Shown here piece after piece: positions 10,584 to 20,889 of a DNA stretch of 64,000 bases. The translations under genes and the position numbers were made by a program. The notes below the pieces were generated by a model. That model saw nothing but the letters and a program-made list of their open reading frames with translations, searched no databases and was not told where the DNA came from. Numbering within the stretch: the first letter of the stretch is position 1; each line of letters begins with the position of its first letter. The DNA comes from Crotalaria pallida (lineage: Eukaryota; Streptophyta; Magnoliopsida; Fabales; Fabaceae): positions 130,910,501 through 130,974,500 of the forward strand of contig CM075651.1 of assembly GCA_037953625.1 (NCBI GenBank). The letters run 5' to 3'.

Positions 10584-13348
10584 TTAGTAAATTTTTTTGG
10601 TTAAAAGAGATCTGAAACTATTCAACTGGTCACTTAGCCTAGCCTCCCAAGCAGCTGCATCTCCACTGAAATGTCTATGCCATAGTGGATAAACAGGTGG
10701 TAATGGTGCTCCATGTTTTAAATTTATCTATACATATACAAATATGGTATCAAATAATTTATCATGTGTATTACAAGTGGTATGAAGGAAATAAATTTAT
10801 ACCTGCAAAAAGTGATTTTTTGCTACATTTCGACCAATTCCCCATATACGAATAGTGGTCGGTGGTCCTGTGTTATAAGGGAAAAACGTCAAACATTCAC
10901 CAATGGTTTGACTGGGTATTGACACAACAACCACATTATATCGTGAAGCAATTATGTGACCCATATCCGTCAACTCCATCCATTTATCTGCCCCAACCGA
11001 TCCGACTTTCGAAACATGTAACTTATCAAGCACCTTCGCAAATTCATCAGCACCACCTAAAAGGGAAGTATATAATGCCCTATGATCCCGCATTTCGTTG
11101 ATCAAATCATATCTAATCATAGCCCAGTTATCTTCATGACCGTAACGATGCATTGAGATGACACGAAACCCGCAATTACCATCACTCTGAACATTATTAA
11201 CAGATTCAATCAGATGATCCAATGCAGGGTGGGGTGTAAACCCAAATGAGGATCGACTACGTTTTTGAGAACCTTGTGACGGGGTTTTTTGTGCCCTCTT
11301 CTTAGAAGTTTGAGAATTTTGTGAATCTTGAGTCCCTTTGCGAAGCTCTTGGGTTAACATATCATTCACCGATGAATCCACATGTTCAAAAAATGATGGA
11401 TCACGCTTCGTGGACCTGTCCTTGTCAGTTTTTCGCCCTTTCGTACTAACTGGTACCATGGGTGGTTGCAATGGTGTTGTGTGAGGTTCAACAACTTCCT
11501 GAAATTTTTCAAAAAGCCTTTTCTTCCCATCAAGGTCAGAGTTATTATATTTCTCCTTATATTGCTCCCAAAACATCTCAGGATCTTCTACATTTCTTGG
11601 ACGAACACTCACTTTAGTGGCCATAGATAACACTTGCCAATGCGGATGAATTGCACTTAGTTGAATTGGTTGACCCAACCTCATGTACCTGACAATCTCA
11701 CATCGGCAAGGTAAGCCATGAGTCCTTTGGATACGACAATCACACGAAACATGATTGTTAACAGTATTGTCAACACCTCGAGCCTCCTTGTAAAGTAGAC
11801 TCAATGCCTCATGAGAAACATTGAAGTGCAAATTTTTGTATAAGGCCGTGTTGACTCTATGCTCCAATATAGTCACACTTTCTTCAAATGAAGCCAAAAT
11901 CTCCGTCTGTTGACACAACAACAATTTATTCATGCACTCAAAACAAGTAGCTATATCTCCTCTGTTATCGGATAACATCCTCTTGAAGTTAGAATGAGCA
12001 CTTTCCACTCTGTTAAACATGAAAAAAAATTAACAATATTTTTTTAAAGAAAATATTAAATTAATGATACTAAAATACAATGTAATTGTTACCTGTTTGA
12101 TGTTGTGTTACCAAGATGCATGTGTTTGTCAACAAAAGCATCCACAAATTTGACAGCATTATTGTTCAGATATGTGTCATCCACGTAAGCACTGATATGT
12201 TCACCTGCTCTATCATGGAATATGGCAACGCAATTAGCATAATTCTCCACATCCTTGCAATGGACAATACCTTCAAATGCTTCCATTATTGACTCAACCT
12301 TGGCAAGGTCTTTGAAATAGTCCTTGCACCGCGCCTTAACATTGCATTTAACGTGGAATTGACACAACAAATGTGAGGCCGTTGGAGAAACATATTCCAA
12401 TGCCTCAACCAATGCGCCATCCATATCAGTTACTATCACTTTTGGATAGTATGCTGGATCTGGAAGCAAATTGCGCAATCTCTCTAATGCCCAAACAAAT
12501 GTCTCTGCGGTCTCATTGGAGATGAAACAAAATGCAACCGTAAATGTTTTCCATGTCGATGTTTGCCCCACAATCTCAAACAATGACATCTTATATTTGT
12601 TTGTTTTGTACGTGCTATCCATGATCAATACACTGCTGAAATTTTTCAAAAGTTGTATTGATGTAGGATGGGCCCAAAACATATTTTTCACCTCATCGCT
12701 TCCCTCATGGGTAGTATGCCACGCCTCATACCCTGCTTCTGTTAGTAACTTCAATAGATGCTGCATCTGCGTTCTTGGAAGCCTAATACTTCTTCGATAA
12801 TCTTTACGAACGGTGTAGATTTTCTTAACCGTTGTCACATTATTTGGGAATCTCTCCTTCAGTGTGGTGATTACCCCCTTAGGCTTCACTCCGCTTTTAG
12901 TCATGTCAATCACAAGTTTATGCTCCTCATTTGTTAGCCTTCCAGCCTCAGCATGTCAAACCAAAGACTCGTACAGAGGATGATTATGGTTTCCACATTT
13001 CACTTCTAATCTCCAACCTTCGCCTTTTACAATTGGCCTAGCATACAAAACAAATGGGCAATTACACTTCTTTGATCCGGTAACGTATTTGCCGCTGCCT
13101 GAAGGCTTGTACACGCCTCCTTTCTCGCAACCAAAAACAACTCTTTCCCTTTGACTAGAACCTTTTCCTCCGTCTGATCTAGTAATATTCAAAATAAAGC
13201 CTTGTTGCCTCCCAACATTCTTCACAAATTTAACTACTTCTTCCCGACTACCAAACAATTGACTAGTACAAAATGAACCTCCATAATCAACAAGGCCTAC
13301 CACTTCTATTTCAATATTGTCAAGATTGTGCCCTTCAGTTTTATCCAT
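10584..13348 (-). pseudogene. MULE transposase with C-terminal OTU cysteine-protease domain, one nonsense mutation
   Basis: Read on the minus strand, exons are 13348-12093, 12009-10803 and 10727-10584, with consistent phases and GT-AG introns. The order is: FAR1-like N-terminal zinc-binding domain (GCEKGGVYKP ... CNCPFVLYA ... CGNHNHPLYESLV), the MULE DDE domain (IMDSTYKTNKYKM, VTDMDGALVEAL, FHVKCNVKARCK, GNTTSNRVESAHSNFKRML), a SWIM zinc finger (CDC ... HGLPCRC), a basic linker, then an OTU domain with VQSDGNCGFRVI (nucleophile Cys) and KNHFLQ (catalytic His). A single in-frame TGA at 12956-12958, in the position of the usual Gly after ESLV, interrupts the zinc-finger/DDE junction; the frame is otherwise open. 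The SWIM motif ends C-x-C instead of C-x-H. It is the mobilising enzyme of this element class; OTU domains act on ubiquitin-like conjugates, but the role in transposition is unknown. Confidence 0.85.
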
Positions 13349-13899
13349 GACTTCTTTTAAATATCAGATAATTTTCTGCATAATAAACATAAAAAAAAAC
13401 ACATATCAGAAAATTCCGAAACCTAAAAGTCGAAATATATCTAAAAATTCCGAATTGCGTCTTTCAGAAATATTCTCGACACCATACTTTCGGAAAATAT
13501 AAGATGATATTTTTAAATAAATTTCAAATTTCTGAAATACCCGAGTCGGAAAATCTTTTATTTTCCCGAATCTGGTTTGTCGGAAAATTCACGAACAGTG
13601 AAAAAAAAAACGCACGCACCTTAAAAAGCAAGTATCACAAGAGCAATGCACAGGAGAAGCAACCTTCAAATTTGATATGGAGCAAAATATGATAAGATTG
13701 TTGGGAAGTTGATGGGAAGATGAAAGGTTGGAGGTTTATGAGAAGTATTAAGAAAATAAGGATTTGATTATGAGATGTTGGAGTGTTGGAGAGGTTGTAT
13801 TTAGTGGGGTTTAGGAAGATGAAAGGGATGAGGTGTGGGGTTAATTTCATGGGGTGTGGGGATAACTCAATTGGGATGTAAAAACTTAATTTTTAAAAA

Positions 13900-14905
13900 A
13901 GGATATAAATGTAATTTCACAATTTAAAATGAGGTGTGTGGATAATGCATGGGGTGAAAATTCTAAAACCCAACAAACAATTATAAAGAGAATACTTTGA
14001 CCCATCTGCTAAACTTACTTTGGCCTCCTCCTTAAAGGACATGTTGGTGGTTTGGTTTCAGATACTTCCTTTGCCCATTTCTCGTGGGCTTTAGTTCTCC
14101 AACTAGTTTTTTTTATCCCCTAGTTAATTAGTTAACCCCCTTATTTATGTAAAAATTTCATAATAACCTTACTAACTTTCAATAATCCCAAAATACCTCT
14201 CTCTTATTCCAACCTTACCTCCTCTTAAAAAAAAACCTACGCTTAATTCTCAACGAGGGTTATAAAATATATATTTTAACAAGCACGCTGAGGACACAGC
14301 CAAAGTTATAAAATTTTATAACCCTCGTTGAGGAGTTAGCGAGTGTTATAAAATAAAAAATTATAAGCCTAGCTGGAGTCAATAAAAAATTATAAGCCTC
14401 GCTGTTGTAAAAAATTATAAAGAGAAAAATACAATTATCAAGGAAGAAGATAGTGAACCACCCAAGAAAAATGTTTAATAAAATTATATGGACTCTGCCA
14501 TGACCGCTTATAATATGCTGACTCTCAGTGCAAAAATTATCAATTTCGGATAGTGGCAAGTCAGAATATTCAATTTTATTTTGGACTGTTAGAAAACGGG
14601 AGTGGTTTTGACCTCACATAATTCGGAAAAGTGATATTTTTGTTTTCGATTTATTCAAATCGGAAAGTTTCTTCCGACGATTTAGAGACGAAAATTATAA
14701 TTAGCTGAAGGTCATAATAATTCGTTAAAAAACGAAATGGGGGTCGAAAAGTCGATAGTGGCCTAATGAGATTCTGAAAGAAAAATTCTATTTCTTTTAG
14801 TTTAAAGTATAAGCAAAAGAAAATAACATTTTTAAATTTTATAACACTTTCAATACTACTTTCCTAAAATATAACTAGAAAATTGTTAGCTCATCAAATT
14901 TTGTT
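13900..14905. repeat. Right terminal inverted repeat region of the MULE
   Basis: The complement of 14590-14765 aligns with 6430-6600, and the complement of about 13900-13990 aligns with the inner part of the left arm around 6690-6800. The outermost similarity ends near 14905 at a GTTAGCTCATCA segment. The arm is interrupted by extra DNA at about 13985-14510. Confidence 0.65.
13985..14510. other. Extra sequence interrupting the right TIR of the MULE
   Basis: The left TIR runs continuously from CGTTTTCTAAC to the AATTTTCACCCCA segment in about 100 bp; on the right the matching segments are separated by an additional 500 bp or so. The extra DNA contains a local inverted repeat (CAACGAGGGTTATAAAAT near 14252 and ATTTTATAACCCTCGTTGAG near 14311, with further GTTATAAAAT repeats to 14420). 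It may be a small insertion or may have been lost from the left. No gene was recognised. Confidence 0.5.
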
Positions 14906-15137
14906 TCTTTCAGCCACATGTTGAATATATTATTAATTCATTAAAAATATATATTTTTAATGAAATCAAAGATTTAGATGGGACCGAAACATACAATAAT
15001 TTCTGATGAAAATCTAATCAGGTAACTATCCATTTCTTTCTCTTGTTTTCAATTCCTCTGCTTCGTGCCATGTCTCAAATCCACCACAGTCCACAAACAA
15101 ATTTCATATGCACTCTCACTCACAAACACAGACATAG

Positions 15138-17015
15138 TTGAATGTTAAGAACTTGAAATTGAAATCACAACAACAAACAATGTCAGCACCCATTCCCCAA
15201 CTCACTTCACTCTCTCTCACCAAACATAACAAAACAGAAACACCAAGAAATGAAGCCAACAATACTTCACTTTCACTTACACCATTACCTCACCTTCTTT
15301 CCCTCATACCCAAATGCACTTCTTTAAAAGAACTTAAGCAAATTCAAGCTTACACAATCAAAACCCATCTCCAAAATGACCTCATTGTCCTCACTAAACT
15401 CATTAAATTCTGCACCTACAACCCAACTAAAGCTTCCATGGATCATGCCCACCAAGTGTTTGATCAAATTTCTCAACCAGACATTGTCCTTTTCAACACC
15501 ATGGCTCGTGGCTATGCGCGCTTTGATAACCCACTTGGCGCGATTTCATTGTTTTCTCGAGTGTTGTGCTCTGGCCTCCTCCCGGATGATTACACTTTTT
15601 CGTCGCTTCTCAAGGCTTGTGCGAGGGTTAAGGCAATGCAGGAAGGTAAACAACTGCATTGCATTGCTGTGAAACTTGGGGTCGGTGACAGCAGGTATGT
15701 TTGTCCAACACTTATAAACATGTACACTGCTTGTAATGACATAGATGCTGCTAGAAGGGTGTTTGATAAGATTGATGAACCTTGTGTTGTGTCGTATAAT
15801 GCAATCATTACAAGTTATGCTCGAAATAGTCAGCCCAACGAGGCCTTGGCTTTGTTCAGAGAATTGCAGGAGACTGGTCTTGAACCGACTGACGTCACCA
15901 TGCTTGTAGCGCTTTCATCTTGTGCTTTGATAGGAGCGTTGGACTTGGGGATGTGGATACATGAGTATGTTAAGAAGAACGGGTTTGATCAATATGTGAA
16001 GGTAAATACCGCACTTATAGATATGTATGCAAAATGTGGGAGTTTGAATGATGCGATTTCTGTATTTAGAGATATGTGTGGGAGAGACACACAGGCTTGG
16101 TCAGCGATAATTGTTGCTTATGCAACTCATGGGAACGGTTCCGAAGCCATATCAATGTTGGAAGAAATGAAGAAGGGAAAAGTGCAGCCTGATGAGATCA
16201 CTTTCTTAGGCATATTGTATGCATGCAGTCACAATGGATTGGTTGAGGAAGGTTTTGAGTTCTTCCATAGTATGACCCATGAGTATGGGATTGTTCCTAG
16301 TATCAAGCATTATGGGTGTATGGTGGATTTGCTTGGTCGGGCTGGACGATTGGATGAAGCTTATAAATTCATAGATGAATTACCAATTAAGCCCACACCG
16401 ATTCTCTGGCGGACATTGCTATCTTCTTGTAACAGTCATGGCAATGTTGAAATGGCAAAGCAAGTAATTCAGAGAATCTTTGAACTGGATGATTCTCATG
16501 GTGGGGATTATGTTGTTTTGTCAAACTTGTGTGCAAGATCCGGAAGATGGGATGATGCGAATTTCTTTAGGAAAATGATGATGAACAAAGGGGCAGTCAA
16601 AGTTCCTGGCTGTAGCTCTATAGAAGTCAACAATGTTGTGCATGAATTCTTCTCAGGGGATGGAGTTCATTCTACATCTACCGATTTGCACCCTGCACTT
16701 GATGAATTGGTAAAGGAATTAAAGCTGGCTGGATATGTTGCCGATACATCTCTAGTCGTTCACGCAGACTTAGAAGATGAAGAGAAAGAACTTATTCTTA
16801 GATATCACAGTGAGAAATTAGCCATTACTTTTGGGCTTCTGAATACTCCTCCGGGAACGACAGTCCGCGTCGTACAAAATCTTCGAGTCTGTGGGGATTG
16901 CCATAGTGCTGCTAAATTTATATCATTTATTTTCGGTAGGGAAATCATTCTAAGGGATGTCAAGCGGTTTCATCACTTCAAAGATGGGAAATGCTCCTGT
17001 GGGGATTACTGGTAG
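15138..17015 (+). CDS. DYW-class pentatricopeptide-repeat protein, OTP85/At2g02980-like
   Basis: The single exon encodes 625 residues. A second Met at 15180 (MSAPIPQL) is an equally plausible start; the N-terminus is Ser/Thr-rich and could be an organellar targeting peptide. PPR motifs run from about residue 110 to 420 (for example VLFNTMARGYARFDNPLGAI, VKVNTALIDMYAKCGSLNDA, ITFLGILYACSHNGLVEEGF). E and E+ regions follow (VKVPGCSSIEVNNVVHEFFS), then a complete DYW deaminase domain with HSEKLA (catalytic Glu), CGDCHSAAKF, HHFKDGKCSCGDYW and the stop directly after DYW. Such proteins bind specific organellar transcripts and deaminate C to U. Sequence order is colinear with Arabidopsis At2g02980 (OTP85, a chloroplast editing factor). 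No lesion is seen, and the lack of introns is normal for the family. The editing target here is inferred only. Confidence 0.93.
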   Translation: MNVKNLKLKSQQQTMSAPIPQLTSLSLTKHNKTETPRNEANNTSLSLTPLPHLLSLIPKCTSLKELKQIQAYTIKTHLQNDLIVLTKLIKFCTYNPTKASMDHAHQVFDQISQPDIVLFNTMARGYARFDNPLGAISLFSRVLCSGLLPDDYTFSSLLKACARVKAMQEGKQLHCIAVKLGVGDSRYVCPTLINMYTACNDIDAARRVFDKIDEPCVVSYNAIITSYARNSQPNEALALFRELQETGLEPTDVTMLVALSSCALIGALDLGMWIHEYVKKNGFDQYVKVNTALIDMYAKCGSLNDAISVFRDMCGRDTQAWSAIIVAYATHGNGSEAISMLEEMKKGKVQPDEITFLGILYACSHNGLVEEGFEFFHSMTHEYGIVPSIKHYGCMVDLLGRAGRLDEAYKFIDELPIKPTPILWRTLLSSCNSHGNVEMAKQVIQRIFELDDSHGGDYVVLSNLCARSGRWDDANFFRKMMMNKGAVKVPGCSSIEVNNVVHEFFSGDGVHSTSTDLHPALDELVKELKLAGYVADTSLVVHADLEDEEKELILRYHSEKLAITFGLLNTPPGTTVRVVQNLRVCGDCHSAAKFISFIFGREIILRDVKRFHHFKDGKCSCGDYW

Positions 17016-17356
17016 TGGACTTTGCTGAGCCAGTATATGATTTTCTTGCAATATTGAAAGGAAAATTTGGTCTGTATATAGTCACATAATTAAGTTCTAT
17101 TATTTGTGTTTGGAAAAGCAACTGTGCGAAGAAGAAAGGTTTGGTCCTGTTTCAAATATTGGGAAAGGATTATCAACATCGTATATAACATCGTATATTG
17201 TAGCAGTTTGTTACTTTTAAGATTCAGGTCCATTATCATAATCTCATGTACCATTACAGTGTATTGCTTGTATTTTTTGGCACACATTTGGTTATGTAAC
17301 TAATGTATATTTGACCTTGACATACTCAGTAGATCTAGTGTGCTCATGGCCCTGGA

Positions 17357-17363
<7 letters not shown>

Positions 17364-17406
<43 letters not shown>
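17364..17406. repeat. (ATT)n microsatellite
   Basis: About 14 uninterrupted ATT units are followed by a T-rich run. They lie about 350 bp after the PPR stop codon. The intervening 17016-17340 is probably 3' UTR and flank, without other features that I can see. Confidence 0.95.
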
Positions 17407-17843
17407 TTTTTTTTTTTATTTTTTTTATTTTTTAAGTATTACATCTTAGAAGATTTCCCAAGAAGGCAAGGCACGGATTAGAGTACATTTTACAGGACGC
17501 CAAGGCTTGTGACCATTGATCAAAAATAGGTCAACCTCACATCTACTAAACTTTTATTGATTAAAAATATATCTTTTCTGATCTCACTGGTGTATAAGAT
17601 AAACAAGTTTTAAAAAGTAAGTATTTATGATAAAATAATATATTTAATGGAAGATCACTTAAAAATATATTTACTGAAAACTCCATATTCATTTAATATT
17701 TATTAATTTTTCAGGGTTAATATTATTGATTAGTATGGTATTAAGGGCATGCTCAAAATTTTAGTTCAAAAACATCATTGGAGGAGATGTAATTATTGCC
17801 GGCTTTCACAAACTGTGTTTTGCATTCTCACTATTAACAATAT

Positions 17844-18112
17844 TACTCCCTCCCTTGTTATCTGTCAATTTTTTTTTTCTTTTTTATTTCTCTTATGAAA
17901 TATTTCAATAGTGTAATAAATATTATTTTTCATGTTTCTCTCTATTTAATATGTTTTGGTTTATGTAAGTAGTGAAGAAAAATTAATGATTATAAAGAGA
18001 GAAAGGGTACAGTGGGAAAAAACATAATTAATGCATTGAAAATCAGAGTAATGATTATATCTCTGTGTTTTGTTTGAGATATGACAGATAAATAGGAACA
18101 TATGGAGTGGTT
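17844..18112. mobile_element. Stowaway-like MITE, family B, copy 1
   Basis: It begins TACTCCCTCCCTTGTTATC and ends with a degraded complement near ATATGGAGTGG. The interior (AAGTAGTGAAGAAAA, GGGAAAAAACATAATTAATG) is nearly the same as in the copy at 18191-18481. Confidence 0.6.
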
Positions 18113-18190
18113 ATTCTCTTCATCCCATAGACATAAGCATTTGGACAAATCTTTCACGAGGATTAAAACAATTACGGAGTACTCTTTATG

Positions 18191-18481
18191 AACTTTCTCC
18201 GTTCCTATTTAACTGTCCTTTTTTGAAGAAGTTTTTTGTTTCTTTTTATCGGTCATTTTGATGATTTCAAGAGTGTAATAAATGTTACTTTCCATGTTTA
18301 CCCTTATTCAATAGGGTATTGGTTTTCGTAAGTAGTGGAAGAAAAGTAATGATTACAGAGAGAGAATGAGTATGGTAGGAAAAAACATAATTAATGTATC
18401 AAAAATTTAAGTAATAATTGCATTTGTTAAAAAATGTATTTTGTTTGAAATATGACATATAAATAAAAACGGAGGGAGTAT
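18191..18481. mobile_element. Stowaway-like MITE, family B, copy 2
   Basis: The left end CTCCGTTCCTATTTAACTGTC and right end ATAAATAAAAACGGAGGGAGTA are inverted, bordered by TA on the right. It shares its interior with the preceding copy, from which about 80 bp separate it. Confidence 0.7.
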
Positions 18482-18499
18482 AAGCACTAACTAGTGGAA

Positions 18500-18735
18500 G
18501 TGCTTTGTCCAGGGCTTTGTCCGTTTTTGTAAACACTTTGGTTCAATTTTCAATGATTTTAATTACAACTTTTTCACAAACACTTATATTTATTCAACAT
18601 TTTTTAAAATTATAACAATAATTATATGGTTAATTTTGAAAAAGTATACCGAATGTTATCAATTTTAATTTAACTAACCATATTAACTAAATTCCTTAAT
18701 TCTCGTGGAAAACCACCTCAAGCGCTTATATATTA
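18500..18735. mobile_element. Degenerate MITE, family A relative
   Basis: The interior segments CAATTTTCAATGATT, TTTTTCACAAACACTTATAT and TTAACTAAATT occur in the same order as in the better-preserved copies at 20184, 33941 and 42906. The ends are worn. Confidence 0.5.
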
Positions 18736-19660
18736 TACTAGTTTTTAAATTGCACGGGTTGTACGAATATTTTTAATTATATTATTATTTAGTAATAATA
18801 TTCTTGTAATACTATGATAAGTTCAATGTACGATATATATATATATATATCAATCATTGTATTTGTTATTTAAAATCAAATAGTTCAAAAAAATTAAATA
18901 CATTCAATTTAGCATTAAAAAAATATATAATTAAATTCATGATAGTCTAGGTAGACTTTATTGAAAAGAAGTAATTGATATCATCAATAACTTTGAATGT
19001 AGATTTTTGCAAGGATTGAACTCGAAAATAAATAAATAAATATATATATATATATATTAATTTTAATAATATTCGGGATTTTTTTATAAGATAAAAAAAT
19101 TCAATAAAAAAATAAAATTCAATCAAATAGTGAAGAAGTATAATACCCTCACGAAGAGAGTACAGAATGCAAAGCTCTGACCGAAACAAAAAGTAGAACA
19201 GAACCCAAGTACAAGATAGGGGATGCACATGCAACAATTGTGAGTAATAGTACTAAAATATTTTATAGCTGAACCACAAAACTAAGACTCCCCAAATCTA
19301 AATGCAATAAGATGACATGCTTTGAATTGCATTTATTTGTCATTCAAAAATGGACATACACCGCATATTAGTCTTTCCTTTTAACCATATAATTTTTATC
19401 TTCTTCACCAATTCATATGTTATTATTGTATAATATCGAATAATTTAACAAACTTTTCTGTCAATCTGAGAAAGTAAATATTGAATAATATTATTGCTCA
19501 GACTTAAAATGTTACATTAATTAAATTAAACAATAATAATTATTAATTAACCGGTAATATTTATAAGCGAACTAATATAGATGTTACATAATTGATATTG
19601 TACTTACAACAAATTAATATAAAACAATAATATAAGCAATGCAGTACATATAAATAAGAA
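18736..19660. other. AT-rich intergenic DNA with AT microsatellites
   Basis: It contains (AT)n runs near 18834-18851 and 19039-19058. I recognise no gene; the minus-strand open frame at 18947-19237 has no family signature and is rich in Tyr/Phe/Ile codons expected by chance in AT-rich DNA. Confidence 0.6.
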
Positions 19661-19689
19661 TAGTTACTGAAAATTATGGTGCACGTTTT

Positions 19690-20880
19690 GGAAAACTCCA
19701 TGTCAAACTACATCTGTGCTTAACTCGTGAGATAGCAACATACAATTGAACATGAGTAGTTAAGACTGAATTTGCTAAATATAGGACAACATTGGTCAAA
19801 GAAATTGTCCTTAGTTGTTATTAATAGTTATTGCATAATAATAAGTAATTGGAAATTGTCTTATGTGTCATTTACTTTGTGATGAGACCATGACTATCGA
19901 ATACTCTTTCATCGAATTTTGTCCCTGTCATTACCTCTGCTTCAATGACATGGATGTTCAATTTAGTCAACATCAATCTAATCTCATATATAGCCTTGTG
20001 ATTGTGATTGTCAATGTTTCTCAGAAACATAATATGCATTCAAAGTTTCAATTTGAAACTCATTATATGATAGTTTCAATTTGAACTCATTATATGATAA
20101 TCATGAACTTGTCAAATCACTTAAAAATTCCGATTGATTCATATGTTGCATTCCTCGTTGTTGTCTTTAAATTGGACAAATAGTACTCCCTCCATCCCTA
20201 ATTATAAGCCCAATTAACACTTTTATTTTGTCCCTATTTATAAGGCCCTTTACCAATTTTCAATGAGCATTAATTATTTTTTTCCACAAATACCCCTATT
20301 TATTTAACACTTTTTAAATTCCCAATAATATTAATAGGGGTAATTTTGAAAATATATATTAAAAGTTCACATTTCCAATACAATTAACTAAATTATTCCA
20401 CTTTCTTAATGGACGTGAAATCTCCCAAGAGAGCCTTATAATTAGGGACGGAGGTAGTATTTGAACTGTAATAAATTTTTTCTTCACTAGATATTTTTGT
20501 CATGATGAAATCATTTATCTTCTTTATCATACGTAATGTTGTTTGATAAGTAATTCTTGTGGATTTTTATATCCGCCTCTCCATCATTAGTACTTCCAGC
20601 AGTACCGTTATCAACATCCCGTATCCAATTGGCAAATTCTTTTATATTCTGAATGTCCTGGTTTAAATTAACATACTGTATATGCATATTTTTTGTCAAA
20701 GATAATATGTGAAAGCATAATTATAAATTAATTATTCAGAGTTATAATGAAATTTAATAATTTATCCCAAAAGATATGACAACTTACCGCACAATCATCC
20801 CATCCTTCGTAAGAGGAATTGATTGCTGAAAAAATAATCTCAAGAAAACATTTGTTAGCAAATATTTCATTTTTTTTAAC
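19690..20880 (-). pseudogene. Helitron RepHel (PIF1-type helicase) remnant
   Basis: On the minus strand, one piece near 20699-20511 reads IKEFANWIRDVDNGT ... NDGEADIKIH, a segment typical of plant Helitron helicases. Further along, past an inserted MITE, the frame fragments VIEAEVMTGTKFDERVF (about 19950) and THVQLYVAISRV (about 19720) match the conserved last motifs of the same helicase. Stops and frameshifts are frequent. No Helitron terminus (CTRR with hairpin) was located, so limits are approximate. Confidence 0.7.
20184..20459. mobile_element. Stowaway-like MITE, family A
   Basis: TACTCCCTCCATCCCTAATT and its complement AATTAGGGACGGAGGTAGTA bound a 276-bp element with TA borders. It is inserted within the Helitron helicase remnant. 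The interior is shared with the copies at 33941-34216 and 42906-43181. Confidence 0.85.
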
Positions 20881-20889
20881 AATAAACAA

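Larger units (their letters stand above)
6035..14905. mobile_element. Large Mutator-like element (MULE) carrying a PMD gene and an OTU-fused transposase
   Basis: Long inverted repeats frame the region. The best-matching core is about 6430-6600 against the complement of 14590-14765, sharing CGTTTTCTAAC, AAAATATCACTTTT and ATTATTATGACC in order. Weaker similarity continues outward to about 6035 and 14905 (GCTAAC near the tips; TATGAAAGTGTTG-like segment) and inward past the shared AATTTTCACCCCA. Inside lie two genes pointing towards each other: a plant-mobile-domain pseudogene on + and a MULE transposase with OTU domain on -. I could not find a clean 9-bp target duplication, so the outer limits are uncertain by tens of bases. 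Long TIRs plus a MULE transposase make the class assignment firm. Both genes carry disabling lesions, so this copy is probably not autonomous now. Confidence 0.82.

Noticed and set aside
12471..12800. Plus-strand frame of 109 codons
   Set aside because: Antisense to the conserved MULE DDE domain.
15376..15808. Overlapping frames on both strands within the PPR gene
   Set aside because: Shadow frames of a clearly coding exon.
18947..19237. Minus-strand frame of 96 codons
   Set aside because: Includes an AT microsatellite and long hydrophobic low-complexity runs; expected by chance.
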